From assembly GCA_030272155.1 (NCBI GenBank), contig CP126207.1, positions 124,001 through 188,000 of the forward strand: a DNA stretch of 64,000 nucleotides. The letters run 5' to 3'. Origin of the DNA: Tetradesmus obliquus. Its lineage: Eukaryota > Chlorophyta > Chlorophyceae > Sphaeropleales > Scenedesmaceae. Below the pieces are notes generated by a model. It did no database searches. It was given only the letters and a program-made list of their open reading frames with translations, and was not told the DNA's origin. Of the stretch, positions 1 to 11,667 are shown one piece after another. A program made the position numbers and the translations under genes. How positions within the stretch are numbered: the stretch's first letter is position 1; each line of letters opens with the position of its first letter.

Positions 1-1
1 T

Positions 2-451
2 AGCCCATGTGCAGTGGCAGCAGCAGACAGCACGTATGCAGCATATCCAGGGGCAGCAGCAGCGCTAGATCCCGCAACTGCTGCAGCTGCTGCAGCTGCT
101 GCTCTTGCTGCTGCTGCTCCACAGCAGCGGTCGAAGGCAGCACCCGATGCAGGCGCAGCGGCTGCAGCAGCAGTGGCGGCTATGGCAGCAGCAGCAGCAG
201 CCGGGCGCTGCTCCGGACCCCCTAGGTCAGCCCACTGGCAGTCCAACTGTCAGGTGAGGGTCCTGGAGGTCGCCATTGTCATTGTCATGTTAGTTGCATT
301 TGTGACATGTTACAAACGCTGCCGTGACATGTTAGTTTTGCTTGCCATTCTGGCTGTTACTGCCTTTGGCTGGCAAGTGTTAGCACTTCAAGCTGTAGAA
401 GGGCAATGTCTGCTGAGATCCGGCACGCACCTAATCCTGCAGCTGCCTCAC

Positions 452-528
<77 letters not shown>

Positions 529-1087
529 AGCTGCCCGGGTGTGGGCGGGACCTGGCTGGTGAGTTCCCGTACGCCAGGCGCTTCTCATTCTGCAAGGAGC
601 ACCTCACCGCTGAGAGCATCGAGTACTACGGCATCACCTGCAGGTGCAATCTATGGCTTGCAATGTGTTATGTGCTGCTTTATCAAAAGGTTAGCAGCAC
701 CTCACCGCTGAGAGCAACGAGTACTGCGGCATCACCTGCAGGTGCGCTGGAAATCCATCTTATGATTTTTTTCGGACATGTGAGGCTACCCTATGGTTCA
801 GGTGCATGGGACACACTGTAGGCAGCACCTCACTGCGGACAGCACCAAGTCTCACGGCTTCACCTGCAGGTGCAATTTTCAGCTTCTGCAGAGTTTCTAT
901 TCCATAACCTTATCAGAGGCTCTGGACCAGAAGCGCAGCCGTCAACTGGCACTCACTCAACTACCTGTTGATCCTGCTGCTATCGCTGCAGGTTCTGCCG
1001 TCAACTGGCACTCACTCAACTACCTGGGAAGACTTTGACGGCACGCAGCGCAGCTGCCGGCTGGCACACTCATGACACTGCCTGCTA

Positions 1088-1145
<58 letters not shown>

Positions 1146-1704
1146 AGCTGCCCGGGTGTGGGCGGGACCTGGCTGGTGAGTTCCCGTACGCCAGGCGCTT
1201 CTCATTCTGCAAGGAGCACCTCACCGCTGAGAGCATCGAGTACTACGGCATCACCTGCAGGTGCAATCTATGGCTTGCAATGTGTTATGTGCTGCTTTAT
1301 CAAAAGGTTAGCAGCACCTCACCGCTGAGAGCAACGAGTACTGCGGCATCACCTGCAGGTGCGCTGGAAATCCATCTTATGATTTTTTTCGGACATGTGA
1401 GGCTACCCTATGGTTCAGGTGCATGGGACACACTGTAGGCAGCACCTCACTGCGGACAGCACCGAGTCTCACGGCTTCACCTGCAGGTGCAATTTTCAGC
1501 TTCTGCAGAGTTTCTATTCCATAACCTTATCAGAGGCTCTGGACCAGAAGCGCAGCCGTCAACTGGCACTCACTCAACTACCTGTTGATCCTGCTGCTAT
1601 CGCTGCAGGTTCTGCCGTCAACTGGCACTCACTCAACTACCTGGGAAGACTTTGACGGCACGCAGCGCAGCTGCCGGCTGGCACACTCATGACACTGCCT
1701 GCTA

Positions 1705-1762
<58 letters not shown>

Positions 1763-2321
1763 AGCTGCCCGGGTGTGGGCGGGACCTGGCTGGTGAGTTC
1801 CCGTACGCCAGGCGCTTCTCATTCTGCAAGGAGCACCTCACCGCTGAGAGCATCGAGTACTACGGCATCACCTGCAGGTGCAATCTATGGCTTGCAATGT
1901 GTTATGTGCTGCTTTATCAAAAGGTTAGCAGCACCTCACCGCTGAGAGCAACGAGTACTGCGGCATCACCTGCAGGTGCGCTGGAAATCCATCTTATGAT
2001 TTTTTTCGGACATGTGAGGCTACCCTATGGTTCAGGTGCATGGGACACACTGTAGGCAGCACCTCACTGCGGACAGCACCGAGTCTCACGGCTTCACCTG
2101 CAGGTGCAATTTTCAGCTTCTGCAGAGTTTCTATTCCATAACCTTATCAGAGGCTCTGGACCAGAAGCGCAGCCGTCAACTGGCACTCACTCAACTACCT
2201 GTTGATCCTGCTGCTATCGCTGCAGGTTCTGCCGTCAACTGGCACTCACTCAACTACCTGGGAAGACTTTGACGGCACGCAGCGCAGCTGCCGGCTGGCA
2301 CACTCATGACACTGCCTGCTA

Positions 2322-2376
<55 letters not shown>

Positions 2377-2479
2377 AGGTTCTGCCAGCAGTGTGCACGC
2401 TTTCATAGCGTGGAAGACTTTGACGGCACGAAGCGCAGCTGCCGGCTGGCCCTTATCACACCATCTGCTGCTGCTGCTC

Positions 2480-2513
<34 letters not shown>

Positions 2514-3473
2514 AGGTTCTGCCAGCAGTGTGCACGCTTTCAGAGCGTTGAAGATGTTGACGGCGCAAAGCGCAGCTGCCGGCTGGCCCCCACTGAAACA
2601 TTTATCCCTTTGCTTGTCCTGCTGCTGCAGGTTCTGCCAGCAGTGCGCTCGCTTTCAGTCTATTGAAGATTTTGACGGCGCAAAGCGCAGCTGCCGGCTG
2701 GCCCTGCTAAAGCGCCGGGCACCAGCCAACATGCGCAGGCTCTCGCGTAAGTCAAAAGGAGGCGCAGAAGCAGCAGCAGCAGCAGCAGCAGCACTGGCGG
2801 CTGCTTGTGTCCCATATCCCTTTGGCAAAAACGGAGTCGGGGACATCAATGAGTATTTGAATGCGGTTGCGGCGGCTGCAGGGCTGCCGCCACCATCAGC
2901 AGCAGCAGCAGCGAGCTGGCCTGCTGCAGCAGCAGCAGCAGTGGCGGCAGCAGCAGCCGCACGGGCGCCTAAACCAGCAGTAGCAGCAGAAGCACCAGCA
3001 GCGACGGTTCCTGATCCAGCACTAACAGCAGCCCTGCCAGCAGCACGGCCGGCACAAGCTGCAGCAGCAGCAGCAGCAGTGGCGGCAGCAGCAGCTGCGC
3101 GGTTGCCTAGAGCAGCAGCAGCACCAGTAGCAGCAGGGGTTCTAGCACGAGCACCGGCAGCAGCACCAACTGCAGCACGGCCGGCACAAGTTGCTGCTGC
3201 TGCTGCAGCAGATCGAGCTTTCCGTGTGGAGGATGCAGAGCACGTGAATGGCAGCCTTAACAGCACCCAAACAGTTCAGCAGCAGCAGCAGCAGCAGCAG
3301 CAGCGGGTACTGCTTGTGCATCCTCAGCTGCTGCAGCAGTACCAATTGCAGCGGCAGCACCGCCAGCAGCAGCAGCAGCGGTGCCCGTTTGCGCTGCCAG
3401 CTGGACCCACCAGCCCAACCCACCTTGCTGCAGCAGCAGTGGCAGCTGCACCGGCGCAGCAACATCTTGAGCC

Positions 3474-3532
<59 letters not shown>

Positions 3533-4047
3533 TGCAGCAGCAGCAGCAGCAACATCTTGAGCCCCGCATCCAGTCAGCAGCAGCAGCAGCACTGGCAGCA
3601 GCGCGATCGCGCATGGCAGCAGCAGCGGCAGCAGCAGCAGCAACAGGAAATGCAGCTCAGCTGGCCAGTGCTGTTGCAGAAGCTGCTGCCAGCAGTGCAA
3701 GGGGAAGGCCACTGGAGCTAAAAGACCTGCAGGCAGCCATTGCTGCTGCTGCTGCTGCTGCTGCCGGCTGCAGCACTGCTGCTGCTGCTGCTGCTGCCGG
3801 CTGCAGCACTGCTGCTGCTGCTGCTGCCGCTGCTGATGTGTGTCACTCGGATGTTATTAACAACTCCGGCAGCCCTCGCAGCAACACAGCGTCAGAAGAG
3901 CAGCAGCAGCAGCAGCAGCAGCAGATGCTGCCGGTTCCAGCAGGCATGCTGTGGCTGAGACAGCAGCAGCGTGAGAAACTGGAGCGGCAGCAGCAAGAAA
4001 AGCAGCAGAACAGGCAGGAGGAGCAGCAGCAGCTGCAGGAAGAGTTG

Positions 4048-4097
<50 letters not shown>

Positions 4098-4237
4098 GCA
4101 AGAGCAGGAGCGGCAGCTGCAGCTACAAGAGCAGCTGAAGCAGCAGCAGCAGCACTGGCAGCAGCAGTGGTGTCAGGTGCAGCAGCTGCTGGACGTGCTG
4201 CTGCAAGTGCAGCAGAGGCTGCTGGAGCAGATGCATG

Positions 4238-4279
<42 letters not shown>

Positions 4280-4374
4280 CTGACATCTGCCCATCGCCCA
4301 GATCTGTTACTTTAGACGTGTTGGCTGCTGCTGCCGCTGCTGCCTCTGACATAAACGACACTGCACCCCCAAGC

Positions 4375-4416
<42 letters not shown>

Positions 4417-4467
4417 CCGGTGCGGCGTGTTCAGAAGCTGCGCTCCTTCCAAGACTTACTGCAGCTG

Positions 4468-4503
<36 letters not shown>

Positions 4504-5253
4504 AAGAAGGCCTTGCTGCTGCACGAGAGGAGCGTCAGGCCTGCTGCTGTACCTGCTGCTGCTGCTGCTTATGATGCTGACAAGCTGATTGCTGTTGGCA
4601 TCCATGACCAGGATATGCCTCACAATGACAGCAGCAGCTGGAAGACCGCTCAGGCTGGGCCTGACAGCTGGGCAGGCACCAGGCCTGACAGCTTTGAGCC
4701 GGGTCCTGACAGCCTGACTGCTGCTGGCATCCGTGACCAGGCTGCAGCACCTCACACTGACAGCAGCAGCTGGAAGACAGCTCAGGCCAGGCCTGACAGC
4801 TTTGAGCTGGGTCCTGACAGCCTGATTGCTTCTGGCCTTCGCGATCAGGCTGTCACACCTCACACTGGCAGCAGGACAGCGCCAGCTCAGGCCAGGCCTG
4901 ACAGCTGGGCAGGCACCAGGCCTGACAGCCTGGCGCTTGATCCTGGCAGCTTTGAGCCGGGTCCTGACAGCCTGGCGCTTGGTCCTGACAGCCTGGCATC
5001 TGGTCCTGACAGCCTGGCATCTGAACCTGCTGGCACGACAGCAGCAGCAGCAGCAGCAGCAGCAGCCGTAGGGGTCCCTGCAGCGGACGATCCGCAGGTT
5101 GCTGCTGCTGCTGCCGCGTGTGATGAGTATGAGCAAGAATTGCGTAGCCTGGTGGCGACATACGCGCCTAGCCTGGCTGCAGAGCTGCCACAACCAGCAG
5201 CAGCAGATGATGATGAGCAAGATGATGATACTCGCGAGGGGTCTGCGGATTCT

Positions 5254-5298
<45 letters not shown>

Positions 5299-5397
5299 GA
5301 CCTGGCGCCTGACACGCCTGGGGCTGTGGAGGCAACTGCTGCTGCTGCCATCCCACGGCCCCTACTGGGGCAGCAGCAGCAGCAGAACCCCGAGGCC

Positions 5398-5428
<31 letters not shown>

Positions 5429-5667
5429 TCCCACGGCCTCTACTGGGGCAGCAGCAGCAGCGGCAGCAGCAGTCTGTGCTGCATAGCTCTGAGGCTGCTG
5501 CTGCTGCTGTTGACCTGCTGCCATCAGCTGAGCAGCTGGCATCTCTGCTGCGAGTGCTTGTAGACGCTACCAAGCAGCCAGCAGCAGCAGCAGCAGCGCC
5601 GCCAGCAGCAGCAGCCGTGGCCGCAGCAGCAGCGGCGGCGTCCTTGAAGCGCACTGCTGAGGCACAC

Positions 5668-5707
<40 letters not shown>

Positions 5708-5802
5708 GGTGTGAGGAAATGCAAGCCAAGAAGCCGCGCTTGGCTACTGCTGGCGGTGCTGCTGCTGCTGCTGCTGTTGGTGCTTGTGGCATGGCTATGT
5801 GA
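2..5802 (+). CDS. SBP-box transcription factor (5' partial), paralogue 1
   Basis: Sequence-specific DNA-binding factor of the plant/green-algal SBP family, expected in the nucleus. Three exons are supported: from before base 2 to 253 (Ala-rich, ending S-N-C-Q), 531-643 (113 bp; identical copies start at 1148 and 1765) and 2631-5802. Phases agree (0, 2). Zinc finger 1 is C-x4-C-x16-C-x2-H, its first Cys supplied by the upstream exon. Finger 2 begins FCQQCARF and ends DGAKRSCRLAL, followed by a basic stretch (KRRAPANMRRLSRKSK) like the SBP nuclear signal. The zinc-ligand His of finger 2 is Gln in the 2631 exon. The remaining ~1000 residues are poly-Ala, poly-Gln and a Pro-Asp-Ser repeat, with a conserved C-terminal patch (LLPSAEQLASLLR, then LKRTAEA) shared with the paralogue at 12-15.8 kb. 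The stop is TGA at 5800. The start codon is outside the window. Confidence 0.85.
466..2370 (+). repeat. 617-bp tandem array, three copies, each with a full SBP exon 2
   Basis: Period is exactly 617 bp (for example exon starts at 531, 1148 and 1765). Copies are almost identical; one A/G difference was seen near 846 versus 1463 and 2080. Each unit contains a CTG tract ending in CTGCAG, the complete 113-bp zinc-finger-1 exon with its GT donor, two decayed copies of the 3' half of that exon also ending in TGCAG|GTGC, and a decayed finger-2 start. The final copy runs into the real finger-2 exons. Exon 2 is not a multiple of three, so including two copies would break the frame. Confidence 0.93.
2379..2630 (+). 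other. Two alternative first parts of the SBP1 finger-2 exon
   Basis: Two extra copies of the finger-2 exon start, at 2379 and 2516, precede the one at 2631; the first two are preceded by long CTG tracts and the third by a short CTGCTGCAG. The 2379 copy keeps the canonical zinc-ligand histidine (CARFHSVEDFDG) and is open and in frame all the way to the stop at 5802, so it could serve as the acceptor. The 2516 copy has Gln and lies in another frame. Which acceptor is used cannot be read from DNA alone. Confidence 0.7.
4618..5035 (+). repeat. In-frame Pro-Asp-Ser repeat inside SBP1
   Basis: Coding repeat with core G-P-D-S-L-A and R-P-D-S-W/F, at least a dozen degenerate units, interleaved with two longer units (HTDSSSWKTAQA...). 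It sits between Gln/Ala tracts and is not seen in the paralogous SBP gene, so it expanded after the two genes separated. Confidence 0.75.
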
Positions 5803-6345
5803 GTGCCGCCATGTGCAGCAAGTTATGTTCGTGTAGCAGTCAAGATGGGCAGCAGCAGCAGCATATGATACACATGGCTGTGTGACTGCTGACATGAGCA
5901 GCAAGTTATACGTGTAGCAGTCATGAGGGGCAGCAGCAGCAGCGCTGGAGACATGGGCGCTGCCTAGCTGTGTTGCGTTGGCAAGGAGGGCAGCAGATTC
6001 CTGGAGTCGTGTTGCTCCACAACTGCACCCACTGTGGTGTCAGTGGCTATTTTTGTGCTGTGTCATGGTTTTTGCTGCTGCCTTGTGTCGTGCAGCTGCT
6101 GCGTTGGCTGTGTTTGTGTTGTGCAGCTGCTGCTTTGGCTTTGTTTGTGTCGTGCAGCTGCTGTCTCCATCTCTTGTCGGTTGCACTGGGTGTAGGGGCA
6201 TCCTGTGGCGATGGGCATTTTTGTATCCACCTGCATGTCATACACTAGAGGTATAAGCTATGTATCTAGCGCACAACAGGCGTACGACACTGCATAGGAG
6301 TAGCATAGTACTGCATCGTGGATGGCAACAGCATAGTAGTGGCAT
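5803..6345 (+). other. 3' flank of SBP1, gene-free
   Basis: Contains a duplicated ~85-bp segment just after the stop (AGCAAGTTAT...GTGTAGCAGTCA at about 5818 and 5908) and short repeats of TGTGTCGTGCAGCTGCTG. No clear TGTAA polyadenylation signal was found here. No gene seen. Confidence 0.5.
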
Positions 6346-6346
6346 G

Positions 6347-6412
6347 GTAGGGTTTAGGGTTCAGGGGGTTCAGGGTTTGTGGTAAAACGGGTTCAGGGTA
6401 TAGGTGGTAAAA
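6347..6412 (+). repeat. Degenerate interstitial telomere-like motif
   Basis: Runs of GGGTTTAGGG, GGGTTCAGGG and GGGTTTGTGG resemble the plant-type telomere repeat TTTAGGG in degenerate form. Confidence 0.55.
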
Positions 6413-6496
6413 TGGTACTGCATCATGGATGGCAACAACTGCATACTACCCATCTGCGCATTTGTATATGCTGTTTGTGTGCACCCTTTGCGCAGT

Positions 6497-6665
6497 CGGT
6501 GGCCTTGGCTTGTGTGATGCCGCATTTGTGTGCACCGGTGGCCTTGGCTTGTGTGATGCCGCATTTGTGTGCACCGGTGGCCTTGGCTTGTGTGATGCCG
6601 CATTTGTGTGCACCGGTGGCCTTGGCTTGTGTGATGCCGCATTTGCCGTATTTGTGTGCACCCTT
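6497..6665 (+). repeat. 39-bp minisatellite, about 4 copies
   Basis: Unit starts GTGGCCTTGGCTTGTGTGAT and continues GCCGCATTTGTGTGCACCG. Degenerate units continue to about 6800. As 39 is divisible by three it gives repetitive ORFs on both strands; these look like by-products, not genes. Confidence 0.9.
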
Positions 6666-7189
6666 GCGCAGACTGTGGCCTTGGCTTGCACCCTTGTGCA
6701 GACTGTGCACCCTTGCCCAGACTGTCGCTTTGGTTTTGTGATGCTAACTGTGTGTGCCCTTGCGCAGACGGTAGCCTTGGCTTGTGTGATGCCGCTTTCT
6801 GCTCGGCGGCTCCGCATCGCCTCCAAAAATACTACAAAACAGAAACAAAGCAAAAATATGGGAAGGGGAAACGTCAGCAGCATGCTGCGGCATGCGCATT
6901 CTGGTATTGGGGCATAACAGCAGTTGATATACATTGAGCTGCTGCTATATATGCTGTGAGAAGTCACAGGGTGATGCAAGGTACATGGAAATGTGTTTTT
7001 TTTGTGTATGATCATACACAGGGCTGCTTCTATGTATGATCTACTCTGGGCTGATTGTACACTGGGCTGCTTCTATATGATACATGCATGGAGAAGTCAC
7101 TGGGGATGCAAGGTTCACAGAAGTGTGTGTGGTGCATGGACGTGTGTTGTACTGTTGCTATGATAGACAGCTGTGTGGAATGGCATGAC

Positions 7190-7770
7190 AGGGAACGGAG
7201 GGGCAGGGCAGGCTGAGCTGTGTGCTGGGCTTGACAGCAGTTTGAAATGCATGTGATGCGTTGGAGTGTGTTGTATTGTCAGTAGGTAGACCTGCAGTAC
7301 GGCAGTGCAGCAGTGGAGTTGTGCTGCACTGTGTCTCTGATGATTGTGCTATGTGGCAGGGCATGACAGGGCAGGGCAGGATAGATTATGTGCTGGCTTA
7401 ACAGCAGTTTGAAAGCATGTACAGCAGTCGGGTGTGTTATAATGTCGGTAAGTGGGCGTGCAGTGCGGCAATGCAGCAGTGGAAGTGTGCTGCACTGTCT
7501 CTATTACATTTGCTGTGTGCAGGACAGGGCAGGGCAGGGCAGAACAAGTGGATTGTGTGCTGGCTTGACAGCAGTTTGACATGCATGTGATACGTTGGAG
7601 TGCGTAGACATGCATGGTGGCAACGCAGGTTGAATGCAGGATTTGATGCTGTGAGTGGGTTGATGTGTATGGCAATGCAGGAGTTTATGTATGGTGGCAA
7701 TGCAGGGTTTGGAGCAGGAGTTGATGTATGGTTGCAACGCAGCAGGGTTTGATGCAGGAGTTGATGTTGT
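7190..7770 (+). repeat. Imperfect ~165-bp tandem repeat plus short GCAATGCAGG units
   Basis: Three imperfect copies (around 7200, 7370 and 7530) share GGGCAGGGCAG...TGTGCTGG(G/C)TT(G/A)ACAGCAGTTTGA. From 7610 to 7770 shorter units follow, with GCAATGCAGG and GGAGTTGATGT. No gene seen between 6800 and 8400. Confidence 0.75.
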
Positions 7771-8414
7771 TAGTAACAGTGTTAAATTTGTGTGCACGGA
7801 AACGTAGGAATAAATGTTTGGCGGGTCCCGGCAACGTGCAGCAACTTGGAACAGCAGCTGGCTTTTGTGTTTGTTGCATTTGAGTTTGAGTTTGAGGGCA
7901 ACTGCAGTGCATCACCTACGTTTGAGAAAGTACAAGTCAGATAAGGGCAATTGCAGTGCATGTGTACAACGGGTTGTGTGAATGTGTGATGCAGGGTTGC
8001 GAGGCCAGGCGTGCAGCTGGCACCTGCTGCTGCAACTCACATTGCTGTCTGCAGCTTCCCACTACTGCAGCGTGTTTGCAGCATGTTTGCAGCATACATC
8101 TGTTGCTGCAGCTTGCACCGCTGCTTGGCCTTGTAGGACAATGCATGGCTGAGGGTTCCTTCTGCATCACGCAGCTTGGCAGCGGGTGGCAATACTGGTG
8201 TATGACCCGGCTTTGTCGCTGCACCTTGCGCCTATGCAGCCGGCTTTACCGCAGTCTCTTGTGTGCGGCTGTATGTGCCTTTCTTGTAGCACTGAAGCAT
8301 TGCAGCGCTGTGCTCTGGTGGAGTGCTGTTGCTGCAGAGCAGCACACACACTTCCATGCTACACACTGCTGCATCCTGTTGCACAGTTTGTTCGTCTTAC
8401 TGCATGGCCCGCGT

Positions 8415-9025
8415 ACTGCGTCGTGCCCTGTGAGCCTCCTGCCGGCTCCAGGGCTGCTGACCACTGGCCGTGTTTGTCTCCTCAGTTGGATGGAGCTGGG
8501 GTTGTGAAGCACAGCGCAGCATACCTGCAGTGTGCAGGACACCCCCTGTGCTGATAGCACAATGCATGGCGCCCTGTGAGCCCCCTGCCGGCTCTACGCC
8601 CTTGACCAGTGTTTGTCTCCTCATTTATGCGGAGCTGGGGATGTGAAGCACAGCGCAGCATGCCTGCAGTGTGCAGGACAAACCCTGTGCTGGCAGCACA
8701 ATGCATGGCGCCCTGTGAGCCCCCTGCCGGCTCTACGCCCCTGACCAGTGTTTGTCTCCTCATTTATGCGGAGCTGGGGATGTGAAGCACAGCGCAGCAT
8801 GCCTGCAGTGTGCAGGACAACCCCTGTGCTGGTAGCACAATGCATGGCGCCCTGTGAGCCCCCTGCCGGCTCTACGCCCCTGACCAGTGTTTGTCTCCTC
8901 AGTTATGCGGAGCTGGGGATGTGAAGCACAGCGCAGCATGCCTGCAGTGTGCAGGACAACCCCTGTGCTGGCAGCACAATGCATGGCGCCCTGTGAGCCC
9001 CCTGCCGGCTCTACGCCCCTGACCA
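8415..9025 (+). repeat. 139-bp tandem repeat, about 4.4 copies
   Basis: AATGCATGGCGCC recurs at 8561, 8700, 8839 and 8978, giving an exact 139-bp period; a more diverged unit precedes them. Each unit contains TTTGTCTCCTCAG (acceptor-like) and CCCTGTGAGCC (donor-like). Since 139 is not a multiple of three, the long minus-strand reading frames across it change frame each unit and are not credible proteins. Confidence 0.92.
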
Positions 9026-9039
9026 GCATTTGACTCTCA

Positions 9040-10170
9040 TGTTAGGATGAGCTTGTGAAGGGCAATGCGATGATGTGCAGCGCCAGTGGACTGTGCAACG
9101 CAACGCCTTCACAGTGACCGAAAGCACAGCATCCCTGCCTGCAGCATCGGCGTAATAACTTGAATGCGCACTGCATTGCATTTCGTGCTGAAGGCGCACT
9201 GCTTTGCCCATGGGCATGTGAAGTGATGGGCATGTGAAGTGAAGGAAGCGCAGCACCTTGCACCGCATACTAGCTATCAAGCGGCGTGTTGCTGTGGACA
9301 CGCCCTGCCGCCTGCGCAATATCACACAACACATCTGCACAGTGGCCTACTTGCGCACTGAGTACGGTTGCTGCCTCGCTTTCTACGCTGCACACTAGCA
9401 TGCTGCGTAGTACACTGCATATCACACCTGCATGTTGGGGGGCCTATCTGCCGCCTGCGTGCTTGCACACTGGACGCTGCACCTTTGTTGTTGAGGGGCC
9501 TGTTTGCTGCCTGTGTGCCTGCACACAATGCATGTTGCTTGCACACCAGCACAGCGAGTCTGATTACAGCGTGTCTTGCTCTGCTGCTCAGGACACTTTC
9601 AGTGGCTCTATATATGCATGGTGGTGCAGCTGCTGCTGGCTCCACACTACAATTTCAACCATATTAGATTTTCAAGTAGATTAGATCATGAACCATGTAC
9701 AATTTCCTGGCCTGGCCGCTGCTGTGTGCTCAGCCAGTGTGTGGCGGCTTGCCGCATGTGCATGGGCCGTGTGTTGCTGCTGTGAGTTAAGAGGAACTGC
9801 TGGCCACAAGCACCTGTTTCAATCATATATTAGATGATGAACCATGTGTTTCTTTCCTGGCCTGGCAGCTGCTGTGTGCTGCCATGTGTTGGCTGCTGCG
9901 AGTCAGGAGGAGCAGCTGGCCACAAGCTGTACAATGACAGTTCTAGGCATGGTGATTGCATTACATTACATTACATTACATGCTCCACTCAACAAGGAGT
10001 GGGAACCCCAGTCAGGAGCCAACGAGGGGCTCTGCACCTGCGCACCTGCAAGCAATGCTGGATCAGAAGCCCCCCTGCCCGAAGGCTCCTGTCGAGTATC
10101 TTGGCCAGACCTCTGCTGTCTGCCCAGCAGTGTGCGAACGCTTGTCGATGGTGCTGTTTGTTGCTGATGT
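9040..10170 (+). other. Gene-free stretch with short repeats
   Basis: Holds an (ACATT)5-like microsatellite at 9958-9983 and a diverged duplication of a TTTCCTGGCCTGGC(C/A)GCTGCTGTGTGCT segment near 9700 and 9852. No exon could be supported. Confidence 0.4.
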
Positions 10171-10177
10171 TGGCCGT

Positions 10178-10515
10178 GTTGGTGGGGATGGACTGCTCAG
10201 CAGCTGTTGTTGCATGGCCCACCTCACGTCTGTCGCCTTGCGCAGCTGCGCGTGCTGTCACAGCATCAAGCAACACCATCAGCAGGCCACCACGCGCTCT
10301 GGCTGAGCCCAAGTAGCTTGCAACCAACTGTACCGGGTACACGCTACTTGGGCTCAGCCAGAGAGAGTGGTGGCCTGCTGATGGTGTTGCTTGACAATGA
10401 TGATGATGACGATGATGATGATGATTGTGTTGGTGGGGATGGACTGCTCAACAGCTGTTGCTGCATGGCGCGCCTCACGTCTGCTGTCGCCTTGCGCAGC
10501 TGTGCGTGCTGTGGC
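10178..10515 (+). repeat. ~85-bp direct repeats flanking a hairpin
   Basis: The segment GTTGGTGGGGATGGACTGCT... through ...CTTGCGCAGCTG(C/T)GCGTGCTGT occurs at about 10178-10258 and 10429-10515. The pair brackets the inverted repeat at 10266-10394 and a (GAT)n tract at 10396-10428. Confidence 0.85.
10266..10394. repeat. Near-perfect 52-bp inverted repeat (hairpin)
   Basis: Left arm 10266-10317 begins TCAAGCAACACCATCAGCAG. Right arm 10343-10394 is its reverse complement with two mismatches in 52 positions, around a 25-bp loop. A transcript would fold into a long hairpin, as small-RNA precursors do; a foldback element or inverted-duplication scar is also possible. No protein is encoded. Confidence 0.9.
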
Positions 10516-10529
10516 GTGGGCTGCTTGTT

Positions 10530-11640
10530 GTTTGAGATAAAGGCCGCGCGTTGTTTGGCATGTTGCTTTGCATGGTGATGCTGGTAGACTTGGAGGGAAT
10601 GCATGGGCTTGGGGTGGGGTTGGGGGTTTGGGGATTGCATCACATCACAAGTAACCCAGCTGCCAGCTCCGCAGCCCTGTTATTCATGGGTTTATTTGCA
10701 GGGTTTGGCAGCTGTTACCTTCCCACCGTACGTCCTACTACTTGTGCCGTGTTGCTGTTTGTTTGCATACGGTGTGGGCTCTTTCTGTCACAGTGTGGCA
10801 GTGTGCTTTGGCAATGCTGTGTTGGCACGTGGATGTTTTTTCGACATGTTGCCGATTGAAAGTGCAGGTATAAGCAAATGTTTTGCACTGGGGATGTTTA
10901 CTACTTGTATCTGTGTGCTTTACAGTATACGGCCGGCTTGCTGCATGTTGCCGCATGGCCTCTGAGCTGCTTATGACCTTTCCATGGCGAGCCAACATTT
11001 TCTTACAGCTTAGCCACGAGTTTCTTCCTCTGGCAGCCATGTAAGATATTAACATAAAGTTGAAGTTGCAGCTGTTACTGATTCGCACTGTCGTTGCATG
11101 ATGTAGCTGTGGTCATCGGAGGTCGCATTGCCTGGTGCAACCAGACATCAAACTGCGTGTCGATGACTCCCCACTTCTTGCCAGAGCAACTCCGTTACAA
11201 CGTCAGCAGACATGTAGGATATTATGTTTTTGTGAGTTTCAGACCCTGGATGGCGCTGGCACCTAGTGATTACATAACATGTTGGTTGTCGTCACTCACG
11301 AGCAAACACGTCCCATTATTACTAGAAGCTAGGTGCTTTGGTCCATGTCCAGTGGTCAACAAGAACGTCATCGTGGGAGCAAATCATCCTCAAGGCCGGG
11401 TGATGTTGCTCGCGGGGGCGTAAGCGTCTGCACAGCATCACAGCTTGAGCGACTGCGTAACATCTGCGCTTGCAAGTTGCCGTATTAATTCATCATCACG
11501 TTAAATAACAGTTAAGCAGCTACGCTGCGGCAGTGCAGGCGGAGCAAGCACGGTGCACACCTAGGCAGCACGCTGCTGGCACCTCAAGGGGCGTCAGCTA
11601 CGCTCATTCAGCACGACAGAGGATATGAACTCGCAAAATA
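10530..11640 (+). other. Gene-free or unresolved stretch
   Basis: No recognisable domain. An open frame at 11094-11423 has no homologue I recognise. The segment is low in CAG repeat compared with its flanks. Confidence 0.35.
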
Positions 11641-11667
11641 CAAGTATGTTCAACTGATTTCCTGCAG

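Noticed and set aside
406..2600. Many poly-Ala, poly-Cys, poly-Ser and poly-Leu open frames on both strands
   Set aside because: They are CAG/CTG tracts read in other frames; only the frames continuing into SBP zinc-finger sequence are supported.
6370..7015. Repetitive ORFs over the 39-bp minisatellite
   Set aside because: Open on both strands simply because the period is divisible by three; composition is not protein-like.
8397..9029. Overlapping minus-strand ORFs with MRRQTLVRGVEPAGGSQGAM-like repeats
   Set aside because: They come from a 139-bp repeat that shifts frame at each unit; no splice or start context supports them.
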